Positions 36,351 through 45,757 of a DNA stretch of 62,820 nt are shown here, piece after piece. The notes below the pieces were generated by a model, which saw only the letters and a program-made list of their open reading frames with translations, ran no database searches and was not told the DNA's origin. Made by a program: the position numbers and the translations under genes. Positions within the stretch are counted from its first letter, which is position 1, and each line of letters starts with the position of its first letter. Source of the DNA: Pseudoclavibacter caeni (GTDB lineage: Bacteria > Actinomycetota > Actinomycetes > Actinomycetales > Microbacteriaceae); assembly GCF_008831125.1 (NCBI RefSeq), contig NZ_WBKA01000009.1, positions 1 through 62,820 of the forward strand, written 5' to 3'.

Positions 36351-36752
36351 TCAGCCGGCGTCGACGCCCAGGCCGCGCGCCACCGCGCCGACGAGCCATT
36401 CCGCGATGCCGAGCACGATGGCGCCGAGCACGGCTGACCACCAGAAGCGCTCGACCATGAGCCCCCACCCGATCGCGCCGCTGATCGCGCCGACGATCCA
36501 CAGCAGGACCGCGTTGATGATGAACGACCACAGGCCGAGCGTGAGGATGTACAGCGGGAGGCTCAGCACCTTGAGCGGGATCCCGACGACCAGGTTCACC
36601 ACGGCGATCGCGAGCGCGGCCACCAGATAGGTGGTGATCAGTGCGACGGGCTGCGAGCCCGGCATCGACTCGACGTGCATGCCCGGGATGATCAGGGTGG
36701 TCAGCCAGATGGCGGCGGCGGTGATGAGGGTCTGGACGACGAGATGGGTCAT
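36351..36752 (-). CDS. Phage holin-family (DUF360-type) membrane protein
   Basis: 133 residues with four hydrophobic helices: LITAAAIWLTTLIIPGMHV, then LITTYLVAALAIAVVNLVVG, LPLYILTLGLWSFIINAVLL and WWSAVLGAIVLGIAEWLVG. The GxxxPLKVLSLPLYILTLG stretch is the signature of the phage_holin_4_2 family. Most chromosomal members are not phage genes and have no known role. Start ATG 36752 is supported by GGGAGACTGGAGG upstream. No other phage gene is nearby. Confidence 0.88.
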   Translation of the reverse strand: MTHLVVQTLITAAAIWLTTLIIPGMHVESMPGSQPVALITTYLVAALAIAVVNLVVGIPLKVLSLPLYILTLGLWSFIINAVLLWIVGAISGAIGWGLMVERFWWSAVLGAIVLGIAEWLVGAVARGLGVDAG

Positions 36753-37004
36753 GCCTCCAGTCTCCCATAAGGGCGGGACGATGCGGCGGGTGGTCGGAAG
36801 GAGTAGAGTTGACCTTCGGCGGCTCTCGCGCCGCCTGCGTCGTAGAACGTCGGCTTCACACGTCACGCGCTTCATACGGCGAACGGATGCGCCATCCGGC
36901 GCCTTCGCCATACCCCCACCGGAACGTCCCCGTGGACACGCATGCCGCGTCCGCCGGCACGGCCGGTGTCCCGCGGTCACAGCGACCGCAGAAAGACGGT
37001 CACC

Positions 37005-38762
37005 ATGACCCAGCACTCCTCACAGACCCGCGGCGGTTCGGCCCGATCCGAGCACCCCGCCTCCCGCCCCGCACGTCGGGCCTCCCGTCACACCGGCCAG
37101 CCGGCCGCGTCCCGCACGGCTCAGCAGCGTCCCGCAGCCCAGCGGCCCGCGCAGAACGAGGCGACCGACAGCATGGCCGCCTGGACCGACGCGCCGACGT
37201 TCGCGTCCCTCGGCGTGCCAGAGCCGATCGTGCACATCCTCGCCGACGACGGCAAGACCACCGCGTTCCCGATCCAGGCGGACACCCTGCCTGACACGCT
37301 GCGCGGCCGTGACGTCCTGGGTCGCGGGCGCACCGGATCCGGCAAGACCCTCTCGTTCGGCATCCCGCTGGTGTCGCGGCTGGCCGGCGCCGTGCCGGGC
37401 ACCGAGGCCGCAGGACGCACCCGGCCGGGGCATCCCCGCGCGCTCGTGCTCGCGCCGACCCGTGAGCTCGCCACCCAGATCGACGACGTGATCGCGCCCC
37501 TCGCCGACGCGTACGGGCTGCGCTCGACGACGATCTTCGGCGGGGTGAAGCCCCACCGGCAGATCCAGGCGCTCGAGAGCGGCGTCGACATCATCGTCGC
37601 CTGCCCCGGGCGGCTCGAGGACCTCATGCACCAGGGGCACGTCGCCCTCGACGCGATCGAGATCACCGTGCTCGACGAGGCCGACCGGATGGCCGACATG
37701 GGGTTCCTGCCCGCGGTCACCCGCATCCTCGCCGCCACCCCGGGGCGCGGCCAGCGGATGTTCTTCTCGGCCACGCTCGACAACGGCATCGACCGGCTCG
37801 TCAAGCGGTTCCTGCACGACCCGATCCTGCACTCGGTCGACGAGGCGAGCTCCCCGGTGTCGACGATGACCCACCACGTCTTCGAGGTCTCCGGCAGTGA
37901 GGAGAAGAAGACCGTCGTCCGCCAGCTCGCCCGCGGGGTCGGTCGGCGCATCCTCTTCATGCGCACGAAGCACCATGCCAAGCGGCTCGCCCGGCAGCTC
38001 ACCGCCGCTGGCATCCCCGCCGTCGACCTGCAGGGCAACCTGTCGCAGAACGCCCGCGAGCGCAATCTCGGCGCGTTCGAGTCGGGGCGCGTGCACGTGC
38101 TCGTGGCCACGGATGTCGCAGCACGTGGCATCGACGTGCCGGAGGTCGAGCTCGTCGTGCACGTCGACCCGCCCACGGAGCACAAGGCGTACCTGCACCG
38201 CTCCGGGCGCACGGCCCGTGCCGGGCACACCGGTGACGTGGTCACGATCGTGCTGCCGGAGGAGCGGCGCGATGTGAAGCAGATGCTGCGTCAGGCGGGC
38301 ATCCGGGCGACTCCCGTGCAGGTCGACGCAGACTCGCCCGAGGTCGCCGAGCTCGTCGGCGAGGTCGCCCCGTACGTCGAGCCGACCACGCCTGTCGTGG
38401 CGGCGCCGCAGCCGCAGAAGCGGCAGGGGCGCGGGAAGTCGCGGCGGCGGCGCGGTGACGACGGTCAGGCGCGTGACGGCCAAGGTGGTCGTGGTGGTTC
38501 GGGCCGGGGCGCTTCAGGGCGCGGTGACTCGGGGCGCAACGGTTCGAGCCGAGGGCGCGATGAGGCCGGCCGCGGTGGCCGCAACGGTCGCGGTCAGGGC
38601 GGTCAGGGCGGCGGCCGGGGCTCCGATGAGGGGCGCGGCGATCGGTCGCAGAGCCGGCACGGCGGCAGGAACGGTCACGGGCAGGGCGGCCGTGCCCCGA
38701 AGCGTCCCCAGATGGGTCAGCTCGCCGGTGCGCGCGGGCATCAGGCGCGGCGCGGGCGGTAG
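37005..38762 (+). CDS. DEAD-box RNA helicase
   Basis: 585 residues. Disordered basic start (~45 residues), Q-motif (FPIQADTLPDTLRGRDVLGR), Walker A RTGSGKT, PTRELATQ, GG motif, DEAD in VLDEADRMADMGFLP, SAT in MFFSATL, then the second RecA domain with FMRTKHHAKRLA, VATDVAARGIDVPEV and HRSGRTARAG. A 150-residue Gly/Arg-rich (RGG-like) tail binds RNA. Probably unwinds structured mRNA or assists ribosome assembly. ATG 37005 starts the family N-terminus; a long 5' leader (36830-37004) precedes it, as in cold-regulated helicases. Confidence 0.94.
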   Translation: MTQHSSQTRGGSARSEHPASRPARRASRHTGQPAASRTAQQRPAAQRPAQNEATDSMAAWTDAPTFASLGVPEPIVHILADDGKTTAFPIQADTLPDTLRGRDVLGRGRTGSGKTLSFGIPLVSRLAGAVPGTEAAGRTRPGHPRALVLAPTRELATQIDDVIAPLADAYGLRSTTIFGGVKPHRQIQALESGVDIIVACPGRLEDLMHQGHVALDAIEITVLDEADRMADMGFLPAVTRILAATPGRGQRMFFSATLDNGIDRLVKRFLHDPILHSVDEASSPVSTMTHHVFEVSGSEEKKTVVRQLARGVGRRILFMRTKHHAKRLARQLTAAGIPAVDLQGNLSQNARERNLGAFESGRVHVLVATDVAARGIDVPEVELVVHVDPPTEHKAYLHRSGRTARAGHTGDVVTIVLPEERRDVKQMLRQAGIRATPVQVDADSPEVAELVGEVAPYVEPTTPVVAAPQPQKRQGRGKSRRRRGDDGQARDGQGGRGGSGRGASGRGDSGRNGSSRGRDEAGRGGRNGRGQGGQGGGRGSDEGRGDRSQSRHGGRNGHGQGGRAPKRPQMGQLAGARGHQARRGR

Positions 38763-38847
38763 CCGACGCCGGTCGCTGGACGGGGCCGCCTGGCGGCTGC
38801 AGTCGGCGGTGGCCGGGCGGCTGCCGGCGGCGTCCAGCGCAGGCAAT

Positions 38848-38888
38848 GCATGGGGCGGCCGACCGTTCACAGGTCGGCCGCCCCATGC
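38848..38888. terminator. 17-bp perfect-stem bidirectional terminator
   Basis: Arms GCATGGGGCGGCCGACC (38848-38864) and GGTCGGCCGCCCCATGC (38872-38888) pair perfectly around a 7-base loop. It sits between convergent genes (RNA helicase and catalase) and should terminate both. Confidence 0.85.
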
Positions 38889-38929
38889 GGCTGGGAGTCG
38901 GGTCGAAGGCGTGTCGGAGGCCGGCCCGC

Positions 38930-40507
38930 CTACGCGTTGAGCGTGGCGCGCACCCGAGCCTCGATGCGGGCGCCTGTGGCCTCGTCGACGTTCCGCCAGT
39001 ACTGGAACGCGTTCGAGAGCACCGGCTCGCGCACGGTGACGAGGATGTCCGACACCGTCTCGACGAAGCGGTCACGGGCGGCGTCATCCCACACCTCGCG
39101 GACGAGGGCGCCCGCCTGACCGAAGTCGTCGTCCTCGACATGGAGGGTGGACGCGCTGCGCACGAGCTCGCCGTCCGACTCCCACGAGTTCTCGACCGGC
39201 CCGGTCTCGTCGGCGTGCGGGCGCCCGAACGAGTTCGGCGCGTACACCGGCGCTGCCCCCGAGTGCTCGTAGCGCATGTGCCCGTCGAACGTGTAGCTGT
39301 TGACCGGATGCACCGGCTGGTTGACCGGCAGCTGGTTGTAGTTGCTGCCGATGCGGGTGCGCTGCGCGTCGGCGTAGGCGAACATGCGGCCGAGCAGCAT
39401 CTTGTCCGGGGAGACGCCCGTGCCCGGCACGGTGTTCGACGGGGCGAACGCGGCCTGTTCGATCTGCGCGAAGAAGTTGGCCGGGTTCTCGTCGAGCGTG
39501 AATCGGCCGACCTCCACCAGAGGGTAGTCGGCGTGCGGCCACACCTTCGTCAGGTCGAACGGGTTGAAGCGGTACGTCTTCGCGTCGGCATAGGGCATGA
39601 GCTGCACCTTGACCGTCCAGCTCGGGAACTCCCCGCGCTCGATCGCCTCGAACAGGTCGCGGCGGTGGAAGTCGGCGTCCGCGCCGGCGAGCCGGGCGGC
39701 CTCCTCGTTCGTCATGTTCTCCACGCCCTGGTCGGAGATGAAGTGGTACTTCACCCAGAACCGCTCGCCGTCCGCGTTGATCCACGAGTAGGTGTGTGAC
39801 GAGTACCCGTTCATGTGTCGCCAGTCGCGGGGCAGCCCGCGGTCACCCATCAGATAGGTGACCTGGTGGGCGGACTCGGGGTTCAGCGTCCAGAAGTCGA
39901 ACTGCATCGTGTTGTCGCGCAGGCCGGAGTCGGGCAGTCGCTTCTGTGAGCGGATGAAGTGGGGGAACTTCATCGGGTCGCGCAGGAAGAACACCGGCGT
40001 GTTGTTGCCGACGATGTCGAGGTTGCCCTCCTCGGTGTAGAACCGCAGGGCGAAGCCGCGCACGTCGCGCCATGTGTCGGGCGACCCCTGCTCGCCGGCG
40101 ACGGTCGAGAAGCGGGCGAGCATGCGCGAGCTGGCGCCGGGCTGGAACACCGCCGCCCGCGTGTACGCACTCACGTCGGCGGTGACCTCGAAGCGTCCGA
40201 ACGCCCCGGAGCCTTTCGCGTGCGGGCTGCGCTCCGGCACGCGCTCGCGGTTGAAGGATGCGAGGGTCTCGACCAGCTGCACGTCATGCAGCACGATCGG
40301 GCCGTCGGGGCCGACGGTGAGGGAGTCGCGGTCGGACTCCGCGGGCGCGCCGTTCTGCCGGGTCGAGGGGCGCGCCGGGTCGATCAGCGTGTTGTCGGCG
40401 GCGTGGCGGGATGCGCCGGTCGCCTGCGTCGTGCTGGATGCGGGGGTCGCGCCGGCCGGTCGGGTCGTGTCCGTCGTGATGCTGCCGGTGGAGATGGTGT
40501 CGGTCAT
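38930..40507 (-). CDS. katA: Monofunctional haem catalase
   Basis: 525 residues, dismutating H2O2. Catalytic His region [20 protein letters not shown] (canonical ERVVHAKG carries SP in place of VV), conserved Asn in [20 protein letters not shown], and haem-ligand Tyr in [17 protein letters not shown]. About 50 extra residues at the N-terminus form a Thr/Ala/Ser-rich tail. Start ATG 40507 has GAGGAG 6 bases upstream. A 17-base inverted repeat lies 45 bases before the start, suggesting specific control by a peroxide or metal sensor encoded elsewhere. Confidence 0.95.
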   Translation of the reverse strand: MTDTISTGSITTDTTRPAGATPASSTTQATGASRHAADNTLIDPARPSTRQNGAPAESDRDSLTVGPDGPIVLHDVQLVETLASFNRERVPERSPHAKGSGAFGRFEVTADVSAYTRAAVFQPGASSRMLARFSTVAGEQGSPDTWRDVRGFALRFYTEEGNLDIVGNNTPVFFLRDPMKFPHFIRSQKRLPDSGLRDNTMQFDFWTLNPESAHQVTYLMGDRGLPRDWRHMNGYSSHTYSWINADGERFWVKYHFISDQGVENMTNEEAARLAGADADFHRRDLFEAIERGEFPSWTVKVQLMPYADAKTYRFNPFDLTKVWPHADYPLVEVGRFTLDENPANFFAQIEQAAFAPSNTVPGTGVSPDKMLLGRMFAYADAQRTRIGSNYNQLPVNQPVHPVNSYTFDGHMRYEHSGAAPVYAPNSFGRPHADETGPVENSWESDGELVRSASTLHVEDDDFGQAGALVREVWDDAARDRFVETVSDILVTVREPVLSNAFQYWRNVDEATGARIEARVRATLNA

Positions 40508-40874
40508 GTCAGCTCCTCGTTGTCGTGCTCTGCGGTCGACCCTAGCAGATGTTTTGATCTAATCAAAATTACGAGTGCAACAAATATGGTCCGTGGGCTG
40601 GCAGTGACACCATGCCGGACGGGGATGCGCCTGCCGCGCTGCTCGGCCAGCCTCCGCCTGCCGCAGGCGATCGGGTGCGACCATCGAGGCAGCAGAAGCA
40701 GGTGCAGTGGTGGACGCACTGGTCGCAGCGGTGCCGAGGCGCCGCGACCTGTCGGGGGGGCGCCGGCCCCAGGCCGCAGAACGGCGGGGGCGGCGATGCC
40801 GTCCGATTGCCCGGCGACTGCGGCCGATGCTGCGGTCGAACGCACGTCGACCAGATGGAGAGGAACGAGGAGCG
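40508..40874. other. Divergent intergenic region katA / membrane protein
   Basis: Holds the katA promoter with its inverted repeat (40552-40568) in an AT-rich stretch unusual for this window, and the leader of the downstream small membrane protein. The plus- and minus-strand ORFs covering 40600-40870 have no recognisable domain and no clear start signals; I do not call a gene. Confidence 0.4.
40552..40568. promoter_or_regulatory. TTTTGAT-cta-ATCAAAA operator upstream of katA
   Basis: Perfect 7+3+7 inverted repeat in AT-rich DNA, 45 bases upstream of the catalase start. Position and AT-rich symmetry fit a Fur/PerR/CatR-type or MarR-type repressor site; the regulator is not in the window. Confidence 0.6.
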
Positions 40875-41369
40875 ATGACGCCAGAGGACCGCCAGGCCCG
40901 GGCCGGCCGACTCAAGGAGCGCATCTACATCACGTTCACCGCGCTCGCGGTCGTGCTGACGCTGACCGGGCGCACGGACATCTCGGCCCGCACTGCCGCC
41001 ACGACGCTGCTGGTGACGGTCGCCGGGTCGGCGCTGGCGATGTTCCTCGCCGAGGTGCTCGCGCACATCGTCGTGCACGACCGGGTGCTCACCCGCGCCG
41101 AGGCCGGGCACGCCGCGGCGACGGTGGCCGGGGCTCTCAGCGCGGTCGTGCTGCCGATCCTGCTGCTCGCATCGGCGATGGCCGGCCTGTGGAGCGTGAC
41201 CGTCGCCCTGCGCGCCTCGGTCGTGGTGCTCGTGCTGTGGCTCGTCGGCGTGGGGTACGCCGCGGTGCGCGGGCTGTCGCTGCCGCTGTGGCAGCGGATG
41301 CTGATGCTGCTCGTCGAGGCGGGCGCCGGCATCGGCGTGGTCGCCCTGGAGTTGCTCGCCCACCACTGA
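40875..41369 (+). CDS. Small integral membrane protein of unknown function
   Basis: 164 residues. Four to five hydrophobic helices: [80 protein letters not shown] and a C-terminal helix. A His-containing [13 protein letters not shown] and polar turns lie between. Resembles actinobacterial hypothetical membrane proteins, without a named family that I can assert. ATG 40875 has GAGGAG 4 bases upstream. Tail-to-tail with the LOG-family gene. Confidence 0.72.
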   Translation: MTPEDRQARAGRLKERIYITFTALAVVLTLTGRTDISARTAATTLLVTVAGSALAMFLAEVLAHIVVHDRVLTRAEAGHAAATVAGALSAVVLPILLLASAMAGLWSVTVALRASVVVLVLWLVGVGYAAVRGLSLPLWQRMLMLLVEAGAGIGVVALELLAHH

Positions 41370-41429
41370 TACACGGCGCCGGGCTGCTGACGCTGTGAAG
41401 CGGGCCGGGCGGGCCCGGCGGCGGGCCGG

Positions 41430-42581
41430 TCAGCGTCCGGCGCTGGGCAGGGCGTTGATCGCGCGGATCAGCTGGTGCAGCCGCCCGATCTGCTGGGGCG
41501 CCGGCTGCAGCAGGATGCGCGGCAGCTCGACCCGGTCGTCGTCGCGGATCTCGGGGCGCAGCGGCGCCGTCCGCTGGATCGGCAGGTCGGGGGAGAGACG
41601 CCCGAAGCGCTCCTGCAGATCGGCGAGCTCCGCATCCGTGGGAGCGTGGCGCAGCCGCAGCACGAGCCGTGGCCCGACCCAGCGCAGCGAGTCGTAGTCG
41701 CGCCAGAACCCGAGGATCTCTTCGACCGCCCGGTCGACATCGTCGGTGATGAGCACGCGGTCGAGGTCGTCTGCCGCGATCAGACTGGCGGGCACGAGCT
41801 GCTCCTCGGCGAAACGGCGCATGCCGGCCCAGTACCCGGTGCCTGGATGCGGATGCTCCCCACCGTTCCAGCGCTCCTCCCGGGGCTCGGCGTTCGTCCC
41901 CTCGGCCGCTGCGGCTGCAGTCGGTGCTGCGGGCGCGTCCTGCGCCGTGGGGCCGGCAGGCCGGTCGAGCAGCACGATCGGCACGGGCACGGCCTTGCCG
42001 GTCTGCTGCAGGGTGAGCAGCTCGAACAGCTCGTCGAACGTGCCGAACCCGCCCGGGATCACCACGAAGCCCTTCGACTCCTTGACGAGCATCAGTTTGC
42101 GTGTGAAGAAGTACTTCATCTGCACGAGACTGCCGCCGTCCGCGTCGTCGAAGGCGGGGTTGAGCGACTCGAACGGCAGACGGATCGACACGCCGATCGA
42201 GTGGTCGCGGCCGGCGCCCTCGGTCGCGGCCTGCATGATGCCGGGGCCCGCCCCGGTGACGACCATCCAGTCGTGGGCGGCCAGCCGTCGGGCCACCTCG
42301 CGGGCCATTCGGTAGAGCACGTCATCCGGACGCGTCCGCGCCGATCCGAAGACGGTCACCTTGTCGCGTCCGCGGAAGCGGGCGAACATGCGGAACGCCT
42401 GGCGCATCTCGCCCAGGGCGGACGAGGCGATCTTCAGGTCGAGCCGGTCGGCCCGGTCGCGGCCGATGCGGATGCCGTCGACGAGGATGTGGTGGATGAG
42501 ATCGGCGTTCTGGTCGATGCCGGCCGCGACGATGATCTCGTCGACGAGCCGCTCGAGCTCGGTATCAGTGTCAGTGGACAT
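41430..42581 (-). CDS. LOG-family (TIGR00730-like) nucleotide-hydrolase-fold protein
   Basis: 383 residues. Rossmann-like lysine-decarboxylase fold: KVTVFGSARTRPDD, VVTGAGPGIMQAATEGAG, and the LOG motif PGGFGTFDELFELLTLQQTGK. Family members remove ribose-phosphate from nucleotides (cytokinin-riboside or purine 5'-monophosphates). N-terminal ~75-residue extension (LERLVDEIIVAAGIDQNADL) and a ~90-residue C-terminal region mark the longer subtype. An Ala/Glu-rich insertion near residue 240 is unusual. ATG 42581 follows GGAGAG. Not in an operon with the siderophore genes. Confidence 0.88.
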   Translation of the reverse strand: MSTDTDTELERLVDEIIVAAGIDQNADLIHHILVDGIRIGRDRADRLDLKIASSALGEMRQAFRMFARFRGRDKVTVFGSARTRPDDVLYRMAREVARRLAAHDWMVVTGAGPGIMQAATEGAGRDHSIGVSIRLPFESLNPAFDDADGGSLVQMKYFFTRKLMLVKESKGFVVIPGGFGTFDELFELLTLQQTGKAVPVPIVLLDRPAGPTAQDAPAAPTAAAAAEGTNAEPREERWNGGEHPHPGTGYWAGMRRFAEEQLVPASLIAADDLDRVLITDDVDRAVEEILGFWRDYDSLRWVGPRLVLRLRHAPTDAELADLQERFGRLSPDLPIQRTAPLRPEIRDDDRVELPRILLQPAPQQIGRLHQLIRAINALPSAGR

Positions 42582-42747
42582 GTGACCACTCTCCATCATC
42601 GTGATGACCGGCGGGTGAATGCCGGGCGGGACACCGGCCAGGCGGGCTGCCGACCCGGTTGGCACGGGGGATGCCGACCCGGCTGACGGCGCGTCGGCGC
42701 GCGGCCGCCTCCCCGGGACGCGAGCTTCTGACACGGCGTCAGTCCGG

Positions 42748-43602
42748 TCAGCGTGCGCGCGGCACCACCATCGGGGCGCCCGTCTCCGGGTCGGGCAGCA
42801 CGCGCGCGTCCAGATCAAACGCCGCGGCGAGCAGGTCGGGGGTGACCACGGCGTCCGGCGCGCCCTCGGCGAGCACGCGGCCGTCGCGCATCACGACCAG
42901 ATGGGTGGCGAACCGGAACGCCAGGTTCAGGTCGTGCAGCACCGCAACCAGGGTCACGTCGCGCTCGGCGCGCAGCTGCCGGCACAGGCGCAGCACGTCG
43001 AGCTGCCGGGTGATGTCCAGGAAGGTCGTCGGCTCGTCGAGCAGCATGATCGGGGCGGACTGGGCGAGCACCATGGCGATCCACACCCGCTGCCGCTGCC
43101 CGCCGCTGAGCGCATGGACCGGGCGGTCGGCCAGATCGTGGCAGCCGGTCAGCTCCAGCGCGCGGGTCACCGCGTCCTCGTCCGCCTGCGACCACTGGTG
43201 CAGCAGCGACTGGTGGGGGAACCGCCCGCGCGAGACGAGGTCGACGACGGTGATGCCGTCCGGCGCGCTCGACGTCTGGGGCAGCAGGGCCAGCTCGCGG
43301 GCGAGAGCCTTCGGGCGGATGCCGGTCACGTCGCGTCCGTCGAGCCGCACCGACCCGGTGGTCGGGCGCAGATGCCCTGCCATCGCCTTCAGCAGGGTCG
43401 ACTTGCCGCAGCCGTTCGGGCCGATGATCGCGGTGAACGACCCGTCGGGCACGTGCAGGCTCACCCGGTCGAGCATGGTGCGGTCGTCGTAGCCGGCCGA
43501 GAGAGCGTCGACCACGAGCCGGCCGTGGTGGATCGCGGCGGCCGGGCGCGCGGCGTCGGCGCTCGGGGCGGTCGGGGCGCGGGGGTCTGTGTGTCGCCTC
43601 AT
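42748..43602 (-). CDS. Ferric-siderophore ABC transporter ATPase
   Basis: 284 residues; FepC/FecE type. Walker A IGPNGCGKSTLLKAMAG, Q-loop LLPQTSSAPDGIT, signature LSGGQRQRVWIAMVLAQ, Walker B IMLLDEPTTFLDI and switch His VLHDLN. Powers import of ferric siderophore with the two permeases and lipoprotein encoded upstream; start overlaps the permease stop by 4 bases (ATGA). Last gene of the iron-regulated operon. Confidence 0.95.
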   Translation of the reverse strand: MRRHTDPRAPTAPSADAARPAAAIHHGRLVVDALSAGYDDRTMLDRVSLHVPDGSFTAIIGPNGCGKSTLLKAMAGHLRPTTGSVRLDGRDVTGIRPKALARELALLPQTSSAPDGITVVDLVSRGRFPHQSLLHQWSQADEDAVTRALELTGCHDLADRPVHALSGGQRQRVWIAMVLAQSAPIMLLDEPTTFLDITRQLDVLRLCRQLRAERDVTLVAVLHDLNLAFRFATHLVVMRDGRVLAEGAPDAVVTPDLLAAAFDLDARVLPDPETGAPMVVPRAR

Positions 43603-44726
43603 CGGCGCATTCCTCTCGTGAGCAGCCACAGCAGGTAAACGCCGCCGAGCAGGCCGGTGACGACGCCGATCGGCACGCGGGCGCCGGCCGGCAGGTGCAG
43701 CGCTAGCAGGTCCGAGCCGATCAGCAGGGCGGCGCCGGTGAGCCCCGCGGTCACCAGCGGCGGGCCGGACGACCCAGCCAGCCGGGAGGCGATCTGCGGG
43801 GCGGCGAGCGCGACGAACGCGATGGGGCCCGCGGCGGCCACCGCGGTGGCGGTGAGCACCACGCCGGCGAGCATGGCGGACGCGCGGGTCGCCTCCACGT
43901 GCACGCCGAGCTGCCGGGCGGTCACGTCGCCCATCTCGACGAGGGCGAGGGGACGCGCCAGCGCGAGCGCGAGCGGCCACGCCACGGCGAGTCCTGCGGT
44001 GACGACCGCGGTGTCGGCCCAGGATCGGGATGCGAGCGAGCCGCTCAGCCACACCTCGGCGGACACCGACCGGTCGATGTCACCGCGCACGAGGATGATC
44101 CGGGTGGTCGCGTCCATGAGCGCCCCGACGCCGATGCCGACCAGGACGATGCGGTAGCCGCCGGTGACGCCCCGGTGCCGACTGAGCAGGTACACGAGGG
44201 TCGCGGTCACGGCCCCGCCGAGCACTGCGGCGGCCGGGGTCGCGATGACCCCGCCGCCCAGCATGACGATCTGGGCGGCGGCGCCCGCGGCGGCGCCGGA
44301 GGTGAACCCGATCACGTCCGGGGAGCCCAGCGGGTTGCGCGAGACGCTCTGGAACAGGGCGCCGGAGACGCCCAGAGCGCAGCCGACAGCCGCGGCCGTG
44401 ACCACCCGGGGCAGCCGGATGCCGCGCACCACGGTCACGTCGCGGGCCGGCGCGTCGCCGATGAGGGCGGCGAGGATGTCGCCCGGCGACAGCGGGATCG
44501 TGCCCTGGCCCATCACGGCGACGGCGAGGCCCGCGGTGACGGCGAGGACGAGCCCGCTCACGGCCACGGCGCGCGGATGCCAGACGATGCTGATGCGGCC
44601 CCGGTGCACGCGGCCGGCGGGATGTGTCGGGGGCCGGGGCGCGGAGGGGGTGGCGCGAGCGGCGGCGTCCGGGGCAGGTGCGCCGCCGGCGGGGTGCGCA
44701 TCCCGGGGCGTGTCGGCGCGGCTCAC
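43599..44726 (-). CDS. FecCD-family siderophore permease (second subunit)
   Basis: 375 residues with about nine to ten helices, after a ~45-residue polar N-terminus. FecCD signatures: IRLPRVVTAAAVGCALGVSG, SRNPLGSPDVIGFTSGAAAG and the coupling segment VALAAPQIASRLAGSSGPPL. GTG 44726 overlaps the upstream permease stop (GTGA), showing translational coupling. Forms the membrane channel with the partner permease. Confidence 0.93.
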   Translation of the reverse strand: MSRADTPRDAHPAGGAPAPDAAARATPSAPRPPTHPAGRVHRGRISIVWHPRAVAVSGLVLAVTAGLAVAVMGQGTIPLSPGDILAALIGDAPARDVTVVRGIRLPRVVTAAAVGCALGVSGALFQSVSRNPLGSPDVIGFTSGAAAGAAAQIVMLGGGVIATPAAAVLGGAVTATLVYLLSRHRGVTGGYRIVLVGIGVGALMDATTRIILVRGDIDRSVSAEVWLSGSLASRSWADTAVVTAGLAVAWPLALALARPLALVEMGDVTARQLGVHVEATRASAMLAGVVLTATAVAAAGPIAFVALAAPQIASRLAGSSGPPLVTAGLTGAALLIGSDLLALHLPAGARVPIGVVTGLLGGVYLLWLLTRGMRR

Positions 44727-45754
44727 AGCACGGCCATCCGTCGCCGACGCACGAGCGCGATGAACACGGGGGCGCCGAGGAAGGCGGCCATCACGCCGAC
44801 CTCCACCTCGCCGGGCGGTGCGATCACCCGGCCCACGACGTCCGCGGCGGTGACGAGCAACGCCGCGGCGACCGCGGCGGTCGGCACGAGCCAGCGGTGG
44901 TCCGGGCCGACGAGCAGCCGGGCGACGTTGGGCGCCGCCAGACCGATGAACGCGATGGGGCCGGCGGCCGCCGTGGCTGCCCCGGCCAGGGCGAACAGCG
45001 CCGCCCCGGCGATGCCCCACACCAGGGCGCGGTTCACCCCGAGCGCACGGCCCAGCTCGTCGCCGAGCGAGACGGCGTTCAGCTGCGGGGCGAGCAGCCA
45101 GGCCACGGCCAGACCGAGCCCGGCGACCGCGGCGGTGACGGCTACGACGTCCCACCCGCGGCCCTGCAGACTGCCGGTCGCCCACACCCGGTAGCTGTCG
45201 TAGACGTCCTGCGGGGCGCTCAGCAGCAGCACCCGTGTGAGCGCCGCGAACACGACGCCGAGGCCGGCGCCGGCGAGCACGAGGCGGATGGGGTCGCCGC
45301 GTCTTCTCCCCAGCCCGCCCAGCAGGTAGACGAGAATCGTGGCGATGCCGGCGCCGAGGAACGCCGCGCCCAGATGAGCGATCGGCTGCCGGGCGTCGAG
45401 CCACACCATCGCGGCGACGACGGCGGCGCCCGCCCCGGCGTTGACGCCGAGGATGCCGGGCTCGGCGAGCGGGTTGCGGGTCAATCCCTGCATGAGCGTG
45501 CCCGCCACGCCCAGGCACACGCCGACGACCAGACCGAGCACCGCGCGTGGCACCCGCACGAGGCGCACGATGAGCGCATCGTCCGAGAGCGTGTCGCCGG
45601 GGGCGATCAGCGCCGTCCACACGTCCGCGGCTGGCACGTCGCGCGAGCCGGCGAACAGGCCGGCGGCCGCGACGAGCGCGGTGAGCGCGGCGGCCGCGAC
45701 GAGCACGGCGAGGCGTCGGGACGCGCGCGGCGCCCGGAGCGGTCGATCGGGCAC
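44723..45754 (-). CDS. FecCD-family siderophore permease (first subunit)
   Basis: 343 residues, nine to ten helices. VRVPRAVLGLVVGVCLGVAG, LTRNPLAEPGILGVNAGAGA and IGLAAPNVARLLVGPDHRWL are FecCD hallmarks. Start ATG 45754, three bases after the stop of the binding-lipoprotein gene. Pairs with the second permease to import ferric siderophores. Confidence 0.94.
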   Translation of the reverse strand: MPDRPLRAPRASRRLAVLVAAAALTALVAAAGLFAGSRDVPAADVWTALIAPGDTLSDDALIVRLVRVPRAVLGLVVGVCLGVAGTLMQGLTRNPLAEPGILGVNAGAGAAVVAAMVWLDARQPIAHLGAAFLGAGIATILVYLLGGLGRRRGDPIRLVLAGAGLGVVFAALTRVLLLSAPQDVYDSYRVWATGSLQGRGWDVVAVTAAVAGLGLAVAWLLAPQLNAVSLGDELGRALGVNRALVWGIAGAALFALAGAATAAAGPIAFIGLAAPNVARLLVGPDHRWLVPTAAVAAALLVTAADVVGRVIAPPGEVEVGVMAAFLGAPVFIALVRRRRMAVL

Positions 45755-45757
45755 CGG

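Noticed and set aside
36351-36752. Holin-family gene as evidence of a prophage
   Set aside because: No phage structural, integrase or lysis genes are nearby. This family is common in ordinary actinobacterial chromosomes.
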